This document shows positions 52,818 to 62,092 of a stretch of DNA of 64,000 nucleotides, in pieces. The position numbers and the translations under genes are program-made. The notes under the pieces are model-generated. The model saw nothing but the letters and a program-made list of their open reading frames with translations. It ran no database searches and was not told the DNA's origin. Positions within the stretch are counted from its first letter, which is position 1. The number at the start of each line of letters is the position of its first letter. This stretch comes from Aquibium microcysteis. GTDB taxonomy: Bacteria; Pseudomonadota; Alphaproteobacteria; Rhizobiales; Rhizobiaceae. The stretch spans positions 981,001 through 1,045,000 of the forward strand of contig NZ_CP061080.1 of NCBI RefSeq assembly GCF_014495845.1. Direction: 5' to 3'.

Positions 52818-55800
52818 CATCCCCAGAGACACCGCACGGCACGCCGCTCGGCATCGCGGGCGGCCTGACGCGGGCCTTCATCGGCTCGCCGCTCACGCCG
52901 CTGTTCCTCATCGCGGCCTTCGCCTTCGGCCTCGTCGCGCTGATGACGCTGCCGCGCGAGGAGGAACCCCAGATCTCCGTGCCGATGGTCGACATCCGCG
53001 TCGATGCCTCGGGCCTGAAGGCGGAGGACGCCGTCAAGCTCGTCACCGAGCCGCTGGAGACGATCGTCAAGGGCATCGACGGCGTCGAGCACGTCTATTC
53101 GCAGACGCAGGACGACGGCGTGCTGGTCACCGCGCGCTTCGTCGTCGGCATCTCGTCGGATTCGGCCGTGCTGCGCGTCCACGACAAGGTGCGCGCCAAC
53201 ATGGATCGCATTCCCGTCGGCGTGCCCGAGCCGCTGATCGTCGGCCGCGGCATCGACGACGTCGCCATCGTCTCGCTGACGCTCTCGCCGAAGCCGGAGG
53301 CGGCCGCCACCGTCACCGCCAACACCCTGACCCGCATCGCCCGCGAACTGCGCACCGAGATCGCCAGGATCGACGATGTCGGCCTGACCTATCTCGTCGG
53401 CGACCAGGACGAGCGCATCCGCATCGCGCCCGATCCCGAAAAGCTCGCGCTGTTCGGCGTGACGCTGCAGCAGCTGGCCGGCAAGGTGCAGAGCGCCAAC
53501 CGCGCCTTCCCGGCGGGCCGCGTCCGCGACGGCGGCGATCAGGTGATGCTGGTTGCCGGCGAGACGCTGGGATCTCCGGCCGCGATCGGCAATCTCCTGC
53601 TGACGGCCCGCGACGGGCGCCCGGTCTATGTCCGCGACGTCGCCGACATCGGCTTCGCCGAGGACGGCGCCGACACCTATGTCGCCACCGTGACGCGCGG
53701 CGAGGGCGGTCCGGTTCGGGTGCCGTCGGTCACCGTCGCCGTCGCCAAGCGCGCCGGCTCCAACGCCGTCACCGTCGCGGAAGCGATCCTGCACCGGGTC
53801 GAAAGCCTCGAAGGCCGGCTCATCCCCGAGGAGATCGCCGTCGAGGTGACGCGCGACTATGGCGAGACCGCCAACGAGAAGGCGAACGAACTCCTCTATC
53901 ATCTCGGCCTCGCCACCGTGTCGATCATCCTGCTCGTCTGGTTCGCGATCGGCCGGCGCGAGGCGGTCGTGGTGGCCGTGGTCATCCCCGTGACCATCCT
54001 CCTCACCCTCTTCGCCTCCCGTGTGATGGGCTACACGCTGAACCGCGTCTCGCTCTTTGCGCTGATCTTCTCGATCGGCATCCTGGTCGACGACGCCATC
54101 GTCGTGATCGAGAACATCGCCCGCCACTGGGGCATGGGCGACGGACGCGACCGCAAGCAGGCGGCCATCGAGGCCGTCGCCGAAGTCGGCAATCCGACCA
54201 TCGTCGCGACGCTCACCGTGGTCGCGGCTCTCCTGCCCATGCTCTTCGTCTCGGGCATGATGGGCCCCTACATGAGCCCGATCCCGGCCAACGCCTCGGC
54301 GGCGATGATCTTCTCCTTCTTCGTCGCCGTCATCGTCACGCCCTGGCTGATGCTGAAGACGGCCGGCAAGGCGCCGATGCCCGCCCATCACGACCACGCC
54401 CATGGCGGCATGCTCGGCAGGATCTACGCGGCAACCGCGCGGCCGATCCTGGCGTCCAAGGCCCGCAGCTGGATCTTCCTTCTCGCCGTCGGCGTCCTGA
54501 CCCTCGGCTCGCTGGCGCTCTTCTATACGAAGGACGTGACGGTGAAGCTCCTGCCCTTCGACAACAAGTCGGAGCTGCAGGTCACGATCGACCTCCCCGA
54601 GGGCGCCTCCGTCGAGGCCACCGACGCGGTGGCGCAGGCGGTGGCCGGAGAGGTGCTGGCGCTGCCGGAGGTGAAGTCGGTGCAGACCCATGCGGCGACC
54701 GCCGGACCCTTCAACTTCAACGGCCTCGTGCGGCATTCCTTCTACCGCACCGAACCGCAGCAGGGCGAGGTCGCGATCAATCTCCTGCCCAAGGCCGAGC
54801 GGTCGCGCTCGAGCCATGCCATCGCGCTCGACATCCGCCGGCGCATCGCCGGCCTGCCCGTGCCGGCCGGCACCAGCCTGAAGGTCGTCGAACCGCCGCC
54901 CGGGCCGCCGGTCATGGCGACGCTGCTGGCCGAGATCTACGGACCGGATGCCGAGACGCGGCGGCTCGTCGCCGCAAAGGTCGAGGCGGCCTTCCGCTCC
55001 GTGCCCTTCATCGTCGACGTCGACAATTCCTACGGCGAGCAGGCGCGGAAACTTCGCCTCACGATCTCCACCGACGACCTCGAATTCTTCGGGGTGGAGG
55101 AGGGCGACGTGTTCGACACGATCGGCATCCTCAATGGCGGGCAGACGGTCGGCTATTCGCATCGCGGCGGCGGACGCCAGCCGATCGCCATTCGCCTGGA
55201 GCGGCCGAAGGGCGAACGCACCCTCGACGAGCGCTTCCTGACGACGCCGATCCCCGCCAACGTGCTGCCCGGCGCGCGTGGTGTCGTCGAACTCGGCGAC
55301 GTGGTGGAACTGAAGGCGGAGACCGCCTCCTACCCGGTCTTCCGCCACAACGGCCGCGCGGCCGAAATGGTGACGGCCGAACTCGCCGGCGATTTCGAGG
55401 CGCCGCTCTACGGCATGCTCGCGGTGCAGGAGGCGATCGACGCGCAGGACTGGACCGGGCTCGAGAAGCCGGTGATCGCGCTGCACGGCCAGCCGCAGGA
55501 CGAATCGGTCCCGACGCTGCTCTGGGACGGCGAGTGGGAGGTCACCTGGGTGACGTTCCGGGACATGGGTGCCGCCTTCATGGTGGCGCTGCTCGGCATC
55601 TACATCCTGGTCGTGGCACAGTTCGGCTCGTTCAAGGTGCCGCTGGTCATCCTGACGCCGATCCCGCTCACCTTCATCGGCATCCTGGGCGGGCACTGGC
55701 TGTTCGGCGCGCCGTTCTCGGCCACCTCGATGATCGGCTTCATCGCGCTCGCCGGCATCATCGTGCGCAACTCGATCCTGCTCGTCGACTTCATCCGCCA

Positions 55801-56026
55801 CGCCGGCGGTGCCGGCCGGCCGCTGACCGAGATCCTGATCGAGGCGGGCTCGATCCGCTTCAAGCCGATCCTGCTCACCGCGCTCGCCGCCATGATCGGC
55901 GCGGCGGTCATCCTCACCGACCCGATTTTCCAGGGCCTGGCGATCTCGCTGCTGTTCGGGCTGGCGTCCTCGACCATCCTGACGGTCCTGGTCATCCCGG
56001 CCATATACCGGGTGCTGCGCACCTGA
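52814..56026 (+). CDS. RND efflux permease (AcrB/HME-like)
   Basis: The 1070-residue inner-membrane transporter has TM1 near residues 30-48, large periplasmic loops (about 50-350 and 570-880) and the central helices including VSLFALIFSIGILVDDAIVV, which carries the acidic proton-relay pair typical of RND pumps. The conserved LPREEEPQISVPMVDIRVDA follows TM1, and the end helices include GFIALAGIIVRNSILLVDFI. It uses the proton gradient to export solutes together with the adaptor encoded upstream. Its place after sqr and DUF2892 suggests export of a sulfur-related or stress compound. The substrate is unknown. Confidence 0.93.
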   Translation: MTSPETPHGTPLGIAGGLTRAFIGSPLTPLFLIAAFAFGLVALMTLPREEEPQISVPMVDIRVDASGLKAEDAVKLVTEPLETIVKGIDGVEHVYSQTQDDGVLVTARFVVGISSDSAVLRVHDKVRANMDRIPVGVPEPLIVGRGIDDVAIVSLTLSPKPEAAATVTANTLTRIARELRTEIARIDDVGLTYLVGDQDERIRIAPDPEKLALFGVTLQQLAGKVQSANRAFPAGRVRDGGDQVMLVAGETLGSPAAIGNLLLTARDGRPVYVRDVADIGFAEDGADTYVATVTRGEGGPVRVPSVTVAVAKRAGSNAVTVAEAILHRVESLEGRLIPEEIAVEVTRDYGETANEKANELLYHLGLATVSIILLVWFAIGRREAVVVAVVIPVTILLTLFASRVMGYTLNRVSLFALIFSIGILVDDAIVVIENIARHWGMGDGRDRKQAAIEAVAEVGNPTIVATLTVVAALLPMLFVSGMMGPYMSPIPANASAAMIFSFFVAVIVTPWLMLKTAGKAPMPAHHDHAHGGMLGRIYAATARPILASKARSWIFLLAVGVLTLGSLALFYTKDVTVKLLPFDNKSELQVTIDLPEGASVEATDAVAQAVAGEVLALPEVKSVQTHAATAGPFNFNGLVRHSFYRTEPQQGEVAINLLPKAERSRSSHAIALDIRRRIAGLPVPAGTSLKVVEPPPGPPVMATLLAEIYGPDAETRRLVAAKVEAAFRSVPFIVDVDNSYGEQARKLRLTISTDDLEFFGVEEGDVFDTIGILNGGQTVGYSHRGGGRQPIAIRLERPKGERTLDERFLTTPIPANVLPGARGVVELGDVVELKAETASYPVFRHNGRAAEMVTAELAGDFEAPLYGMLAVQEAIDAQDWTGLEKPVIALHGQPQDESVPTLLWDGEWEVTWVTFRDMGAAFMVALLGIYILVVAQFGSFKVPLVILTPIPLTFIGILGGHWLFGAPFSATSMIGFIALAGIIVRNSILLVDFIRHAGGAGRPLTEILIEAGSIRFKPILLTALAAMIGAAVILTDPIFQGLAISLLFGLASSTILTVLVIPAIYRVLRT

Positions 56027-56084
56027 CGCCCCGCACCTGACGCCAATGCGGCGGACCTGATGCTTCGGCAGCGGTCCCCAACGG

Positions 56085-56122
56085 AAAAGCCCCGCTCCGG
56101 CAAAGGCCGGAGCGGGGCTTTT
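56085..56122 (+). terminator. Strong bidirectional-looking terminator after the RND permease
   Basis: A perfect 17-bp stem (AAAAGCCCCGCTCCGGC at 56085-56101; reverse complement at 56106-56122) with an AAAG loop ends in TTTT, 59 bp after the stop. This is the clearest intrinsic terminator in the window. Confidence 0.9.
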
Positions 56123-56223
56123 CTCGTCTCGAAGCGTGTCGAGACGACGCCGCAGTGCGGGCAGCCCTTGGTCCAACGGCCCTTGCGGTCGCCGATCGGC
56201 GCAACACCTCCGCCGTCATCCTC

Positions 56224-56334
56224 GGGCTTGTCCCGAGGATCTGCCGCGTCCGGTTTATAGGGCGGTATTGCCCGCGCATGGAACGCGCGGAAGCGCCAAC
56301 CGCGCGGAAATCGGCAGATCCTCGGGACAAGCCC
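56224..56334. repeat. 111-bp palindromic repeat, left copy flanking the IS
   Basis: The unit starts GGGCTTGTCCCGAGGATCTG and ends with the reverse complement, giving 23-bp perfect terminal inverted repeats. The copy at 57671-57781 is in direct orientation and differs by a single base (GGGCGGTATT here, GGGCGCTATT there). It resembles the MITE-like or REP-like elements common in Hyphomicrobiales. Outside it an 11-bp arm CCGTCATCCTC (56213-56223) continues the palindrome, matched by GAGGATGACGG at 57782-57792. Confidence 0.9.
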
Positions 56335-57670
56335 CATACGCGCTAACATAGCTGCCGATGTGCAATTGCGCGCCGTCGTCGCGGTGGCTCGCGCAGTCGG
56401 TGGAGCAGACGGTCGATGGGGATCCGTCTGGTTGGTCCCTGCAAGACCGCCAGGGAGATGTTGGCGAGCGCCATGGCTGCGAGACGCCAGATCGGCAGGG
56501 CGGCCCGGTTCAGGCGGCCAGGGGGAGAGAGTCCGGCGCCTCGGGACCGAGGGCCGGCAGGTCGTCTTCGGTCAGCAGGGCGGCCAGAAGGGCGGTGTTG
56601 ATCCACAGGCGCGCCAGGTTGGGATCTTTTGCGCGGAGGTCTTCCAGGCCCACCAGCGACTTCATCCGTTTGAACGCCAGCTCGACCTGCCATCGCAGCC
56701 GATAGGTCGAGGCGAGCCGTTCGGGCGGCCAGCCGTCCGACGGGAGCGACGTCAGCAGCACCAGACAACCGGCCATCTCGATGCCGGCCTCGCTGGGCTC
56801 GTACCCCGCCTTGGCGGCCAGACGGCGCGCCGCGCGCCTGGCCTTCGCCGCCGCCTCGGGCGGCAGGGGCAGGATCACCACCCGGGCGGCCACCTCGACC
56901 TTCGACTTGCGGTCCTGGACCCTCACCGGCCGATCGAGCACGCCCTTCTCGCCCGCCTCGCGGCACAGCGCCAGACGATCCAGCAGCCGACCCTCCCCAT
57001 CCAGCAGGCGCGGATGGGTCGAAGGGGCGCGAACCAGGAACGCGCCGCCAGCCTCGACCACCCGAGCCAGATCGTCCGCCCTGGCGTGGGCGCGATCGGC
57101 GATCCGCAATTCGCCGGCCTGGACGACGCCGCGCGACAACCGCTCGGCATCATGCCGATCGGTCACGTCCACCGAACACAGCCTGAGCCTCGAGAGGTCG
57201 AACACCGTATGCACCATCCAATAGGCCCGCTTGGGTCCGGGCGGCGCCACCACCGTGGCGTCGACCGCCATCATCCGCAGTCCGCCGCTCGAACCGGCCA
57301 GGGCTTCGGGGCAGCGCTCGGCGAGCAGTTCCGAGACCAGGTCGCCCACCCAGTCGGCACTGGCCTTCAGCCGCCTGAGCATCGCCACGTCGGACATCGA
57401 CGCCAGGCCTCGCTGCTCGGCCCAGGCCGCCAGCGTGCGAAGCGAAAACCGCCCCAGCACATAGGCGAAACACAACCGCAACAGAATTGTGGCGCTGGAC
57501 ACCTGCCGCTTTCGAAGCAGCGCACCCGCCTCCCGCGCGCTCCTCGTCAACTCCTCCTCCGAGCCCAGTCGCGCGACCAGCTCGTCCCAATTCATGGCGT
57601 GCAGCGAATCATTCATGCGCCAAACGAATCACGCGCCGAATGCACCGTCAACGCTATGTTAGCGCGTATG
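56335..57670 (-). mobile_element. IS4-family insertion sequence, 1336 bp
   Basis: Perfect 18-bp terminal inverted repeats (CATACGCGCTAACATAGC at 56335-56352; its complement at 57653-57670) enclose one transposase gene. Size and terminal repeats suit IS4-family elements. No short target duplication is seen directly outside the ends; instead each end joins a 111-bp palindromic repeat copy. The exact outer border could shift by a base or two, because the repeats begin with G/C runs. Confidence 0.85.
56343..57616 (-). pseudogene. IS4-family transposase, frameshifted near the C-terminus
   Basis: From ATG 57616 the frame runs 368 codons and stops at 56510. DDE features are Asp in MMAVDATVV, Asp in ELRIADRAHA and the IS4 YREK signature in YRLRWQVELAFKRMK. 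After a run of five C (minus strand, about 56528-56524) the protein continues naturally in the -1 frame for about 60 codons (RAALPIWRLAAMALANISLA onward) to TAG at 56343. One extra C would restore a single frame of about 423 codons. It could be a deletion, an assembly error or a frameshift site. The element is probably inactive if the deletion is real. Confidence 0.85.
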
Positions 57671-57781
57671 GGGCTTGTCCCGAGGATCTGCCGCGTCCGG
57701 TTTATAGGGCGCTATTGCCCGCGCATGGAACGCGCGGAAGCGCCAACCGCGCGGAAATCGGCAGATCCTCGGGACAAGCCC
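57671..57781. repeat. 111-bp palindromic repeat, right copy flanking the IS
   Basis: This is a direct copy of 56224-56334 (110 of 111 bases identical by eye), joined at its left to the IS inverted repeat and at its right to the outer arm GAGGATGACGG. Without the IS and one copy, the two outer arms would complete a single longer palindromic element. Confidence 0.9.
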
Positions 57782-57870
57782 GAGGATGACGGCCGTCCGA
57801 TGAAACTGGCTTCTGCTGACCGGCAATCGACGAAGGAGATGCGACCGGTCGAGCGTCGGAGCCGCAGTTC

Positions 57871-58746
57871 CTACTCCGGAAACACGATGGTGCGCATGCC
57901 GTTCATCAGCACGCGGTCCTCCAGATGGGCGCGCACCGCGCGGGCGAGCACGCGGCGTTCGATGTCGCGCCCCTTGCGCACCAGTTCCTCGGCGGTGTCG
58001 CGGTGGCTCACCCGCTCGATGTCCTGCTCGATGATCGGTCCCTCGTCGAGATCGCTGGTGACGTAGTGGGCCGTCGCGCCGATCAGCTTCACCCCGCGCT
58101 CATGCGCCTGGTGGTAGGGCTTCGCCCCCTTGAACCCGGGCAGGAAGGAGTGGTGGATGTTGATGCAGCGCCCCGCCAGATGCTCCGTCATCTCCTCCGA
58201 CAGGATCTGCATGTAGCGGGCGAGCACGACGAGATCGACCGCGCCCGCCTTGACGATGTCGAGAAGCTTCGCCTCCTGCTCGGCCTTCGTCTCCTTCGAG
58301 ATCGGCAGGTGGTGGAACGGAATGTCGCCGAAGGCGAGGTTCGGGTAGATGTCGCGCGGATAGTTGGAGACGATGCCCGCGATCTCCATGTTCAGCTCGC
58401 CCATGTGAAAGCGGTACAAGAGGTCGGCCAGGCAATGGTCGAAGCGCGACACCATGATCAGCACGCGCCGACGCTCGTTGCGCGCCCGCAGCGACCAGTC
58501 CATCCCGAAAGGCGCCAGCACGGGGGCGAGCAGGTCGCGTGCCTTCTGCGCCCCGATCGGCGCCGTGGCGCCCGAAAACACCACGCGCGAGAAGAACCGG
58601 CCGGTGCCGTGGTCGTCGAACTGCTGCAGGTCGGCGATGTCGCCGCCCATGTCGAAGATCGCCTTCGACACGGCGGCCACGATGCCGGGCTTGTTGGAGC
58701 AGGAAGCGGAAAGGATCAGGGGTTCGTCAGCCAATTTGATCTCCAT
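57871..58746 (-). CDS. purU: Formyltetrahydrofolate deformylase
   Basis: The 291-residue protein has an N-terminal ACT domain (about 10-85, SASCSNKPGIVAAVSKAIFD) and a C-terminal formyl-transferase fold. Its active-site Asn, His and Asp lie in INIHHSFLPGFKGAKPYHQA and VTSDLDEGPIIEQD. PurU hydrolyses 10-formyl-THF to THF and formate, balancing one-carbon pools. The ATG at 58746 (MEIKLADEP) lacks a good Shine-Dalgarno. The frame is open far upstream, but that part is antisense to the AEC gene frame and not PurU-like. It lies 124 bp from the IS-flanking repeat. Confidence 0.93.
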   Translation of the reverse strand: MEIKLADEPLILSASCSNKPGIVAAVSKAIFDMGGDIADLQQFDDHGTGRFFSRVVFSGATAPIGAQKARDLLAPVLAPFGMDWSLRARNERRRVLIMVSRFDHCLADLLYRFHMGELNMEIAGIVSNYPRDIYPNLAFGDIPFHHLPISKETKAEQEAKLLDIVKAGAVDLVVLARYMQILSEEMTEHLAGRCINIHHSFLPGFKGAKPYHQAHERGVKLIGATAHYVTSDLDEGPIIEQDIERVSHRDTAEELVRKGRDIERRVLARAVRAHLEDRVLMNGMRTIVFPE

Positions 58747-58805
58747 TCGGTCGGGTCGGGTCGGGCCGGGGCGGCGCGGCGGGAGGACCGCGGCGCCCGG
58801 GCGTG

Positions 58806-59756
58806 TCAGAAGGCGCCCCCGCTGCGGGCCAGAAGCATCGCCAGCACAGCCGAGACGGTGAAGAGGCCGGCCACGGTCGCGATGATCAGCGCGGCCGCCG
58901 CCTTGGTTTCCAGCCCGTAGCGGCGGGCGAGGACGGGGTAGATCGTTAGCATCGAGGCGCTCGAGAAGACTATCGCGCATGCGGCAAGTCCTGCCGGAAC
59001 GCCGGGGACGAGGAGCAGCATGCCGCCCACCGCCAGCGGATGCGCGACGAGCTTGCCGATCACCACCGGCCCGAGGTCGGCCGTCACGTCGCCGCGGTTG
59101 AGCCCGGCGACCACGCCGCCGACCACGAACAGGGCGACCGGCGCCGAGGCGCGACCGAGCAGGTCGACCGCCGACGACAGCAGGCCGGGGATCGGCACCT
59201 CGGCGAAGGAGAGCGCGGTGCCGGCGAAGATCGCCCAGATCAGCGGCATGGCGGCGAGCCGCCGCACCGTCCCCGCAAGCAGGCTCGTCACCGAGCCGCC
59301 GCCGTCGCGGCCGAGTTCGGCCAATGTCAGCGCCAGCGGGATGACCAGAATGTTCTCGACCAGCATGGTCAGCGGCATCGCCACGAAGGCCGGGGCGCCG
59401 ATCACCAGCGAGGCCACGGGAAATCCGATGAAGCCGGTGTTGGCGCCCGTGCCGCCGAGCGCGCCGATCGCCGCCGTCGTCAGCGGCCGCCGCAGCACGA
59501 AGCCCATCAGCGAGAACACCGCCGCGAAGGCGATAAGCGAGCCGCCGGCATAGACGGCGAGGTAGGGCAAGTTGATCGTCTCTCCCAGGTGCTGGCCGGT
59601 GAAAGTGGAGAAGATGACGGCGGGCAGCGCGAAGTTCACCACGAACCCCGCCAGCCCGTCGATCTGCGCGGGCGTGGCATAGCCCGTCTTCACGGCCAGG
59701 AAGCCGAGGCCGATCAGGAACAGGATCGGGAACATCAGCGGGAAGATGGCGGGCAT
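58806..59756 (-). CDS. AEC-family transporter
   Basis: The 316-residue membrane protein has about ten hydrophobic segments in two halves (FPLMFPILFLIGLGFLAVKT, GGTGANTGFIGFPVASLVIG, then ALFVVGGVVAGLNRG). It has the Asn/Gly-rich GANTGFIGFP motif of the auxin efflux carrier/malonate transporter family. Substrates in bacteria include malonate and other organic acids. It is encoded on the minus strand 59 bp upstream of purU and may be cotranscribed. The start codon borders the repeat island. Confidence 0.88.
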   Translation of the reverse strand: MPAIFPLMFPILFLIGLGFLAVKTGYATPAQIDGLAGFVVNFALPAVIFSTFTGQHLGETINLPYLAVYAGGSLIAFAAVFSLMGFVLRRPLTTAAIGALGGTGANTGFIGFPVASLVIGAPAFVAMPLTMLVENILVIPLALTLAELGRDGGGSVTSLLAGTVRRLAAMPLIWAIFAGTALSFAEVPIPGLLSSAVDLLGRASAPVALFVVGGVVAGLNRGDVTADLGPVVIGKLVAHPLAVGGMLLLVPGVPAGLAACAIVFSSASMLTIYPVLARRYGLETKAAAALIIATVAGLFTVSAVLAMLLARSGGAF

Positions 59757-61539
59757 CGGGCCGTTCGGGGGTTGGTCGCCGGCGAAGGCGCGAAGCCGGC
59801 CGGCGTGCGGGTGAGGATCGGATGCTGCGTAAGGTCTGTCGGGGCCACGGGCAAGAGGCGGAACGGCATTCTGGTCGGTGGCTGCCAGGCGACGCAGCAG
59901 CTTCGGCTCCTCCTCCCGGCGATCCGCATGTATGCATCATGGCCGTCAGGAGCAGCCCTGTCAACCGGACACCGCGCGCCGCACCCCCGCCGGCGCCCGT
60001 CCTCGGCAAGCCTCGCACTCGTCTTTCGCCCCCGCGTCGACCGCCGAAACGAAGGCCAGACGAGAGCCTTCGCGCCGAATCCGGATTCGATGCGCAAGCA
60101 TTCCCACGGCGATCGAGACCACCTGCCGCCTTTCACGGGGAACCTCGATGGGTATCATCCATGTATACAGATGCCGCTCGTACCGGCAGCGCCGAGGCCG
60201 CCCCCCCCCCCCCGCACCTTCGTCATCCCGGAACGGCGTCCAAGCGCAGCGCAGGACGGCGTATCCGGGATCCATGCCTCGCCGCCCATGCCCGCGATCC
60301 GGTGCACGACGAGGCACGTGCCGCCCGGTTGCCGCCGCGGGCGCCGCATCCATCAGCGTCGCGCCCCCCCTCCGTCGTCGCTTCGCGACGCCACCTCCGC
60401 CCCCACTGCGTGGGGTGGAGGATAGCCAACCGCCAGCACCGCCGCCCATCCTCCAACCCCACGAAGTGGGGGGGAGGTGCCGAGCGCAGCGAGGCGGAGG
60501 GGGGACCCCGCTGCCCCGAGCCGGGACGGTGAACGGTCGGCACGACGGACGTGGCGAGGTCTCCCGTCATGCTCCCGCGCATCGGCAGCCCGAGGCAGCC
60601 CGGCACGTCCGGCACGGCCCGGCAGACCGCCACCCTTGCGCCCATCGGCAGCCGGCTGCTCCGCGACCGCCACCACCGTCGCGCCGCCCCTCCGCTTCGT
60701 CATCCCGAAACGGCGTCCGAGCGCAGCGCAGGACGACGTATCCGGGATCCATGCCTCGCCGCCCACTCCCGCGATCCGGTCCACGACGAGGTCCGCGCCG
60801 CCGACCGCCGGCGCCGTCCCTCCGCCGGCCCCGCTCCACGGCCGCTCCCGTCGTCACGGTCGTCGCCGCATCCACCAGCGTCGCGCCCCCCCTCCGTCGT
60901 CGCTTCGCGACGCCACCTCCGCCCCCACTGCGTGGGGTGGAGGACGGACTGCCACCAGCGCCGCCGCCCATCCTCCAACCCCACGCAGTGGGGGGAGGTG
61001 CCGAGCGCTGCGAGGCGGAGGGGGGACCCCGCTGCCCCGAGCCGGGACGGTGAACGGTCGGCACGACGGACGTGGCGAGGTCTCCCGTCATGCTCCCGCG
61101 CATCGGCGGCCCGAGGCAGCCCGGCACGTCCGGCACGGCCCGACAGACCGCCACCCTTGCGCCCATCGGCAGCCGGCTGCTCCGCAACCTCCGCAACCGT
61201 CGCGCCACCCCTCCGCTTCGTCATCCCGGAACGGCGTCCAAGCGTAGCGCAGGACGGCGTATCCGGGATCCATGCCTCGCCGCCCATGCCCGCGATCCGG
61301 TGCACGACGAGGCCGCCGACCGCCGGCGCCGTCCCTCCGCCGGCCCCGCTCCACGGTCGCGACCATCGTCACGATCGTCGCCGCATCCATCAGCGTCGCG
61401 CCCCCCCCTCCGTCGTCGCTTCGCGACGCCACCTCCGCCCCCACTGCGTGGGGTGGAGGACGGACCGAGGCGGCGCGTATCCGGGATCCATGCCTCGCCG
61501 CCCATGCCCGCGATCCGGTGCAGGACGGCCAGCGCCGCC
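59757..61539. repeat. 1.8-kb gene-free island of imperfect ~0.5-kb tandem repeats
   Basis: A unit beginning CTTCGTCATCCCGGAACGGC starts at about 60218, 60695 and 61216 (periods about 477 and 521 bp), with a partial fourth segment from about 61478. Each unit joins palindromic pieces: one of the type ATCCGGGATCCATGCCTCGC and one around CCCCCACTGCGTGGGGTGGA, followed in the first two units by a further conserved stretch of about 215 bp. A run of 13 C lies at 60201-60213. Long open frames cross the island on both strands but have Arg/Pro/Ala-only composition and no family resemblance. I see no gene in it. Confidence 0.85.
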
Positions 61540-62001
61540 TCAGCGATCCTTCACCGTCTCCATCGCCACGAAGGTCGAGGTCTGCGCGACGTGGGGCAGC
61601 GCCGAGATGCGCTCGCCCAGCACGCGGCGGTAGCTCGCGATGTCCTTGGTGCGCACCTTCAGGAGATAGTCGAAGCTCGACGCGATCATGTGGCACTGCT
61701 CGATCTCGGGCACCGCCAGCACCGCCTTGTTGAAGGCCTCCAGCGCCGCCGAGCGCGTGTCGGAGAGCTTGACCTGCACGAAGGCGACATGGCCTTCGCC
61801 CATGCGCTCGCGGTCGACGATCGCCGCATAGCCGCGGATGTAGCCGTCGGCCTCCAGCCGCCGCACCCGGGCCTGCACCGGCGTCTTCGACAGGCCGACC
61901 CGCGCGGCGAGTTCCGCCATCGACAGCCGTCCCTCGCGCGACAGCGTCGCCAGGATGTTGCGGTCGATACGATCCAGTTGATCCGTCGGGCGCTCGTTCA
62001 T
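61540..62001 (-). CDS. putR: Lrp/AsnC-family regulator, likely PutR
   Basis: The 153-residue protein has an N-terminal HTH (LSMAELAARVGLSKTPVQAR, about 27-46) and a C-terminal RAM/AsnC ligand-binding domain (VAFVQVKLSD, IEQCHMIASSFDYLLKVRTK). In alphaproteobacteria a divergent Lrp-type PutR activates putA in response to proline. This gene is divergent from putA across about 91 bp. The ATG at 62001 gives the standard start MNERPTDQLDRIDRNIL; the frame extends upstream but antisense to putA. Confidence 0.9.
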   Translation of the reverse strand: MNERPTDQLDRIDRNILATLSREGRLSMAELAARVGLSKTPVQARVRRLEADGYIRGYAAIVDRERMGEGHVAFVQVKLSDTRSAALEAFNKAVLAVPEIEQCHMIASSFDYLLKVRTKDIASYRRVLGERISALPHVAQTSTFVAMETVKDR

Positions 62002-62092
62002 GGTCCGCACCGTTGAAAATGGCCGCGCCAAACGGGACGATCGGCCTGGATTTCTCTCCTGTATGGACCGGCCGCCCGTCAAGGGAAATGCT

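Noticed and set aside
52526..56176. 1216-codon open frame on the minus strand opposite the RND permease
   Set aside because: It is an antisense shadow of high-GC coding DNA: rich in Arg, Asp, His and Gln, with no family resemblance, and the plus-strand gene is clear.
56224..57781. The 111-bp copies as a normal IS target-site duplication
   Set aside because: IS4-family duplications are about 8-14 bp. The copies are themselves bounded inverted-repeat elements, so they are reported as repeats.
60218..61525. CRISPR array
   Set aside because: Repeat units are hundreds of bases long and contiguous, without short repeats and unique spacers, and there are no cas genes.
60477..61633. Several long frames inside the repeat island
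   Set aside because: Composition is limited to Arg, Pro, Ala and Ser, open in several frames at once, and follows the repeat period. No ribosome binding site or family match is visible.
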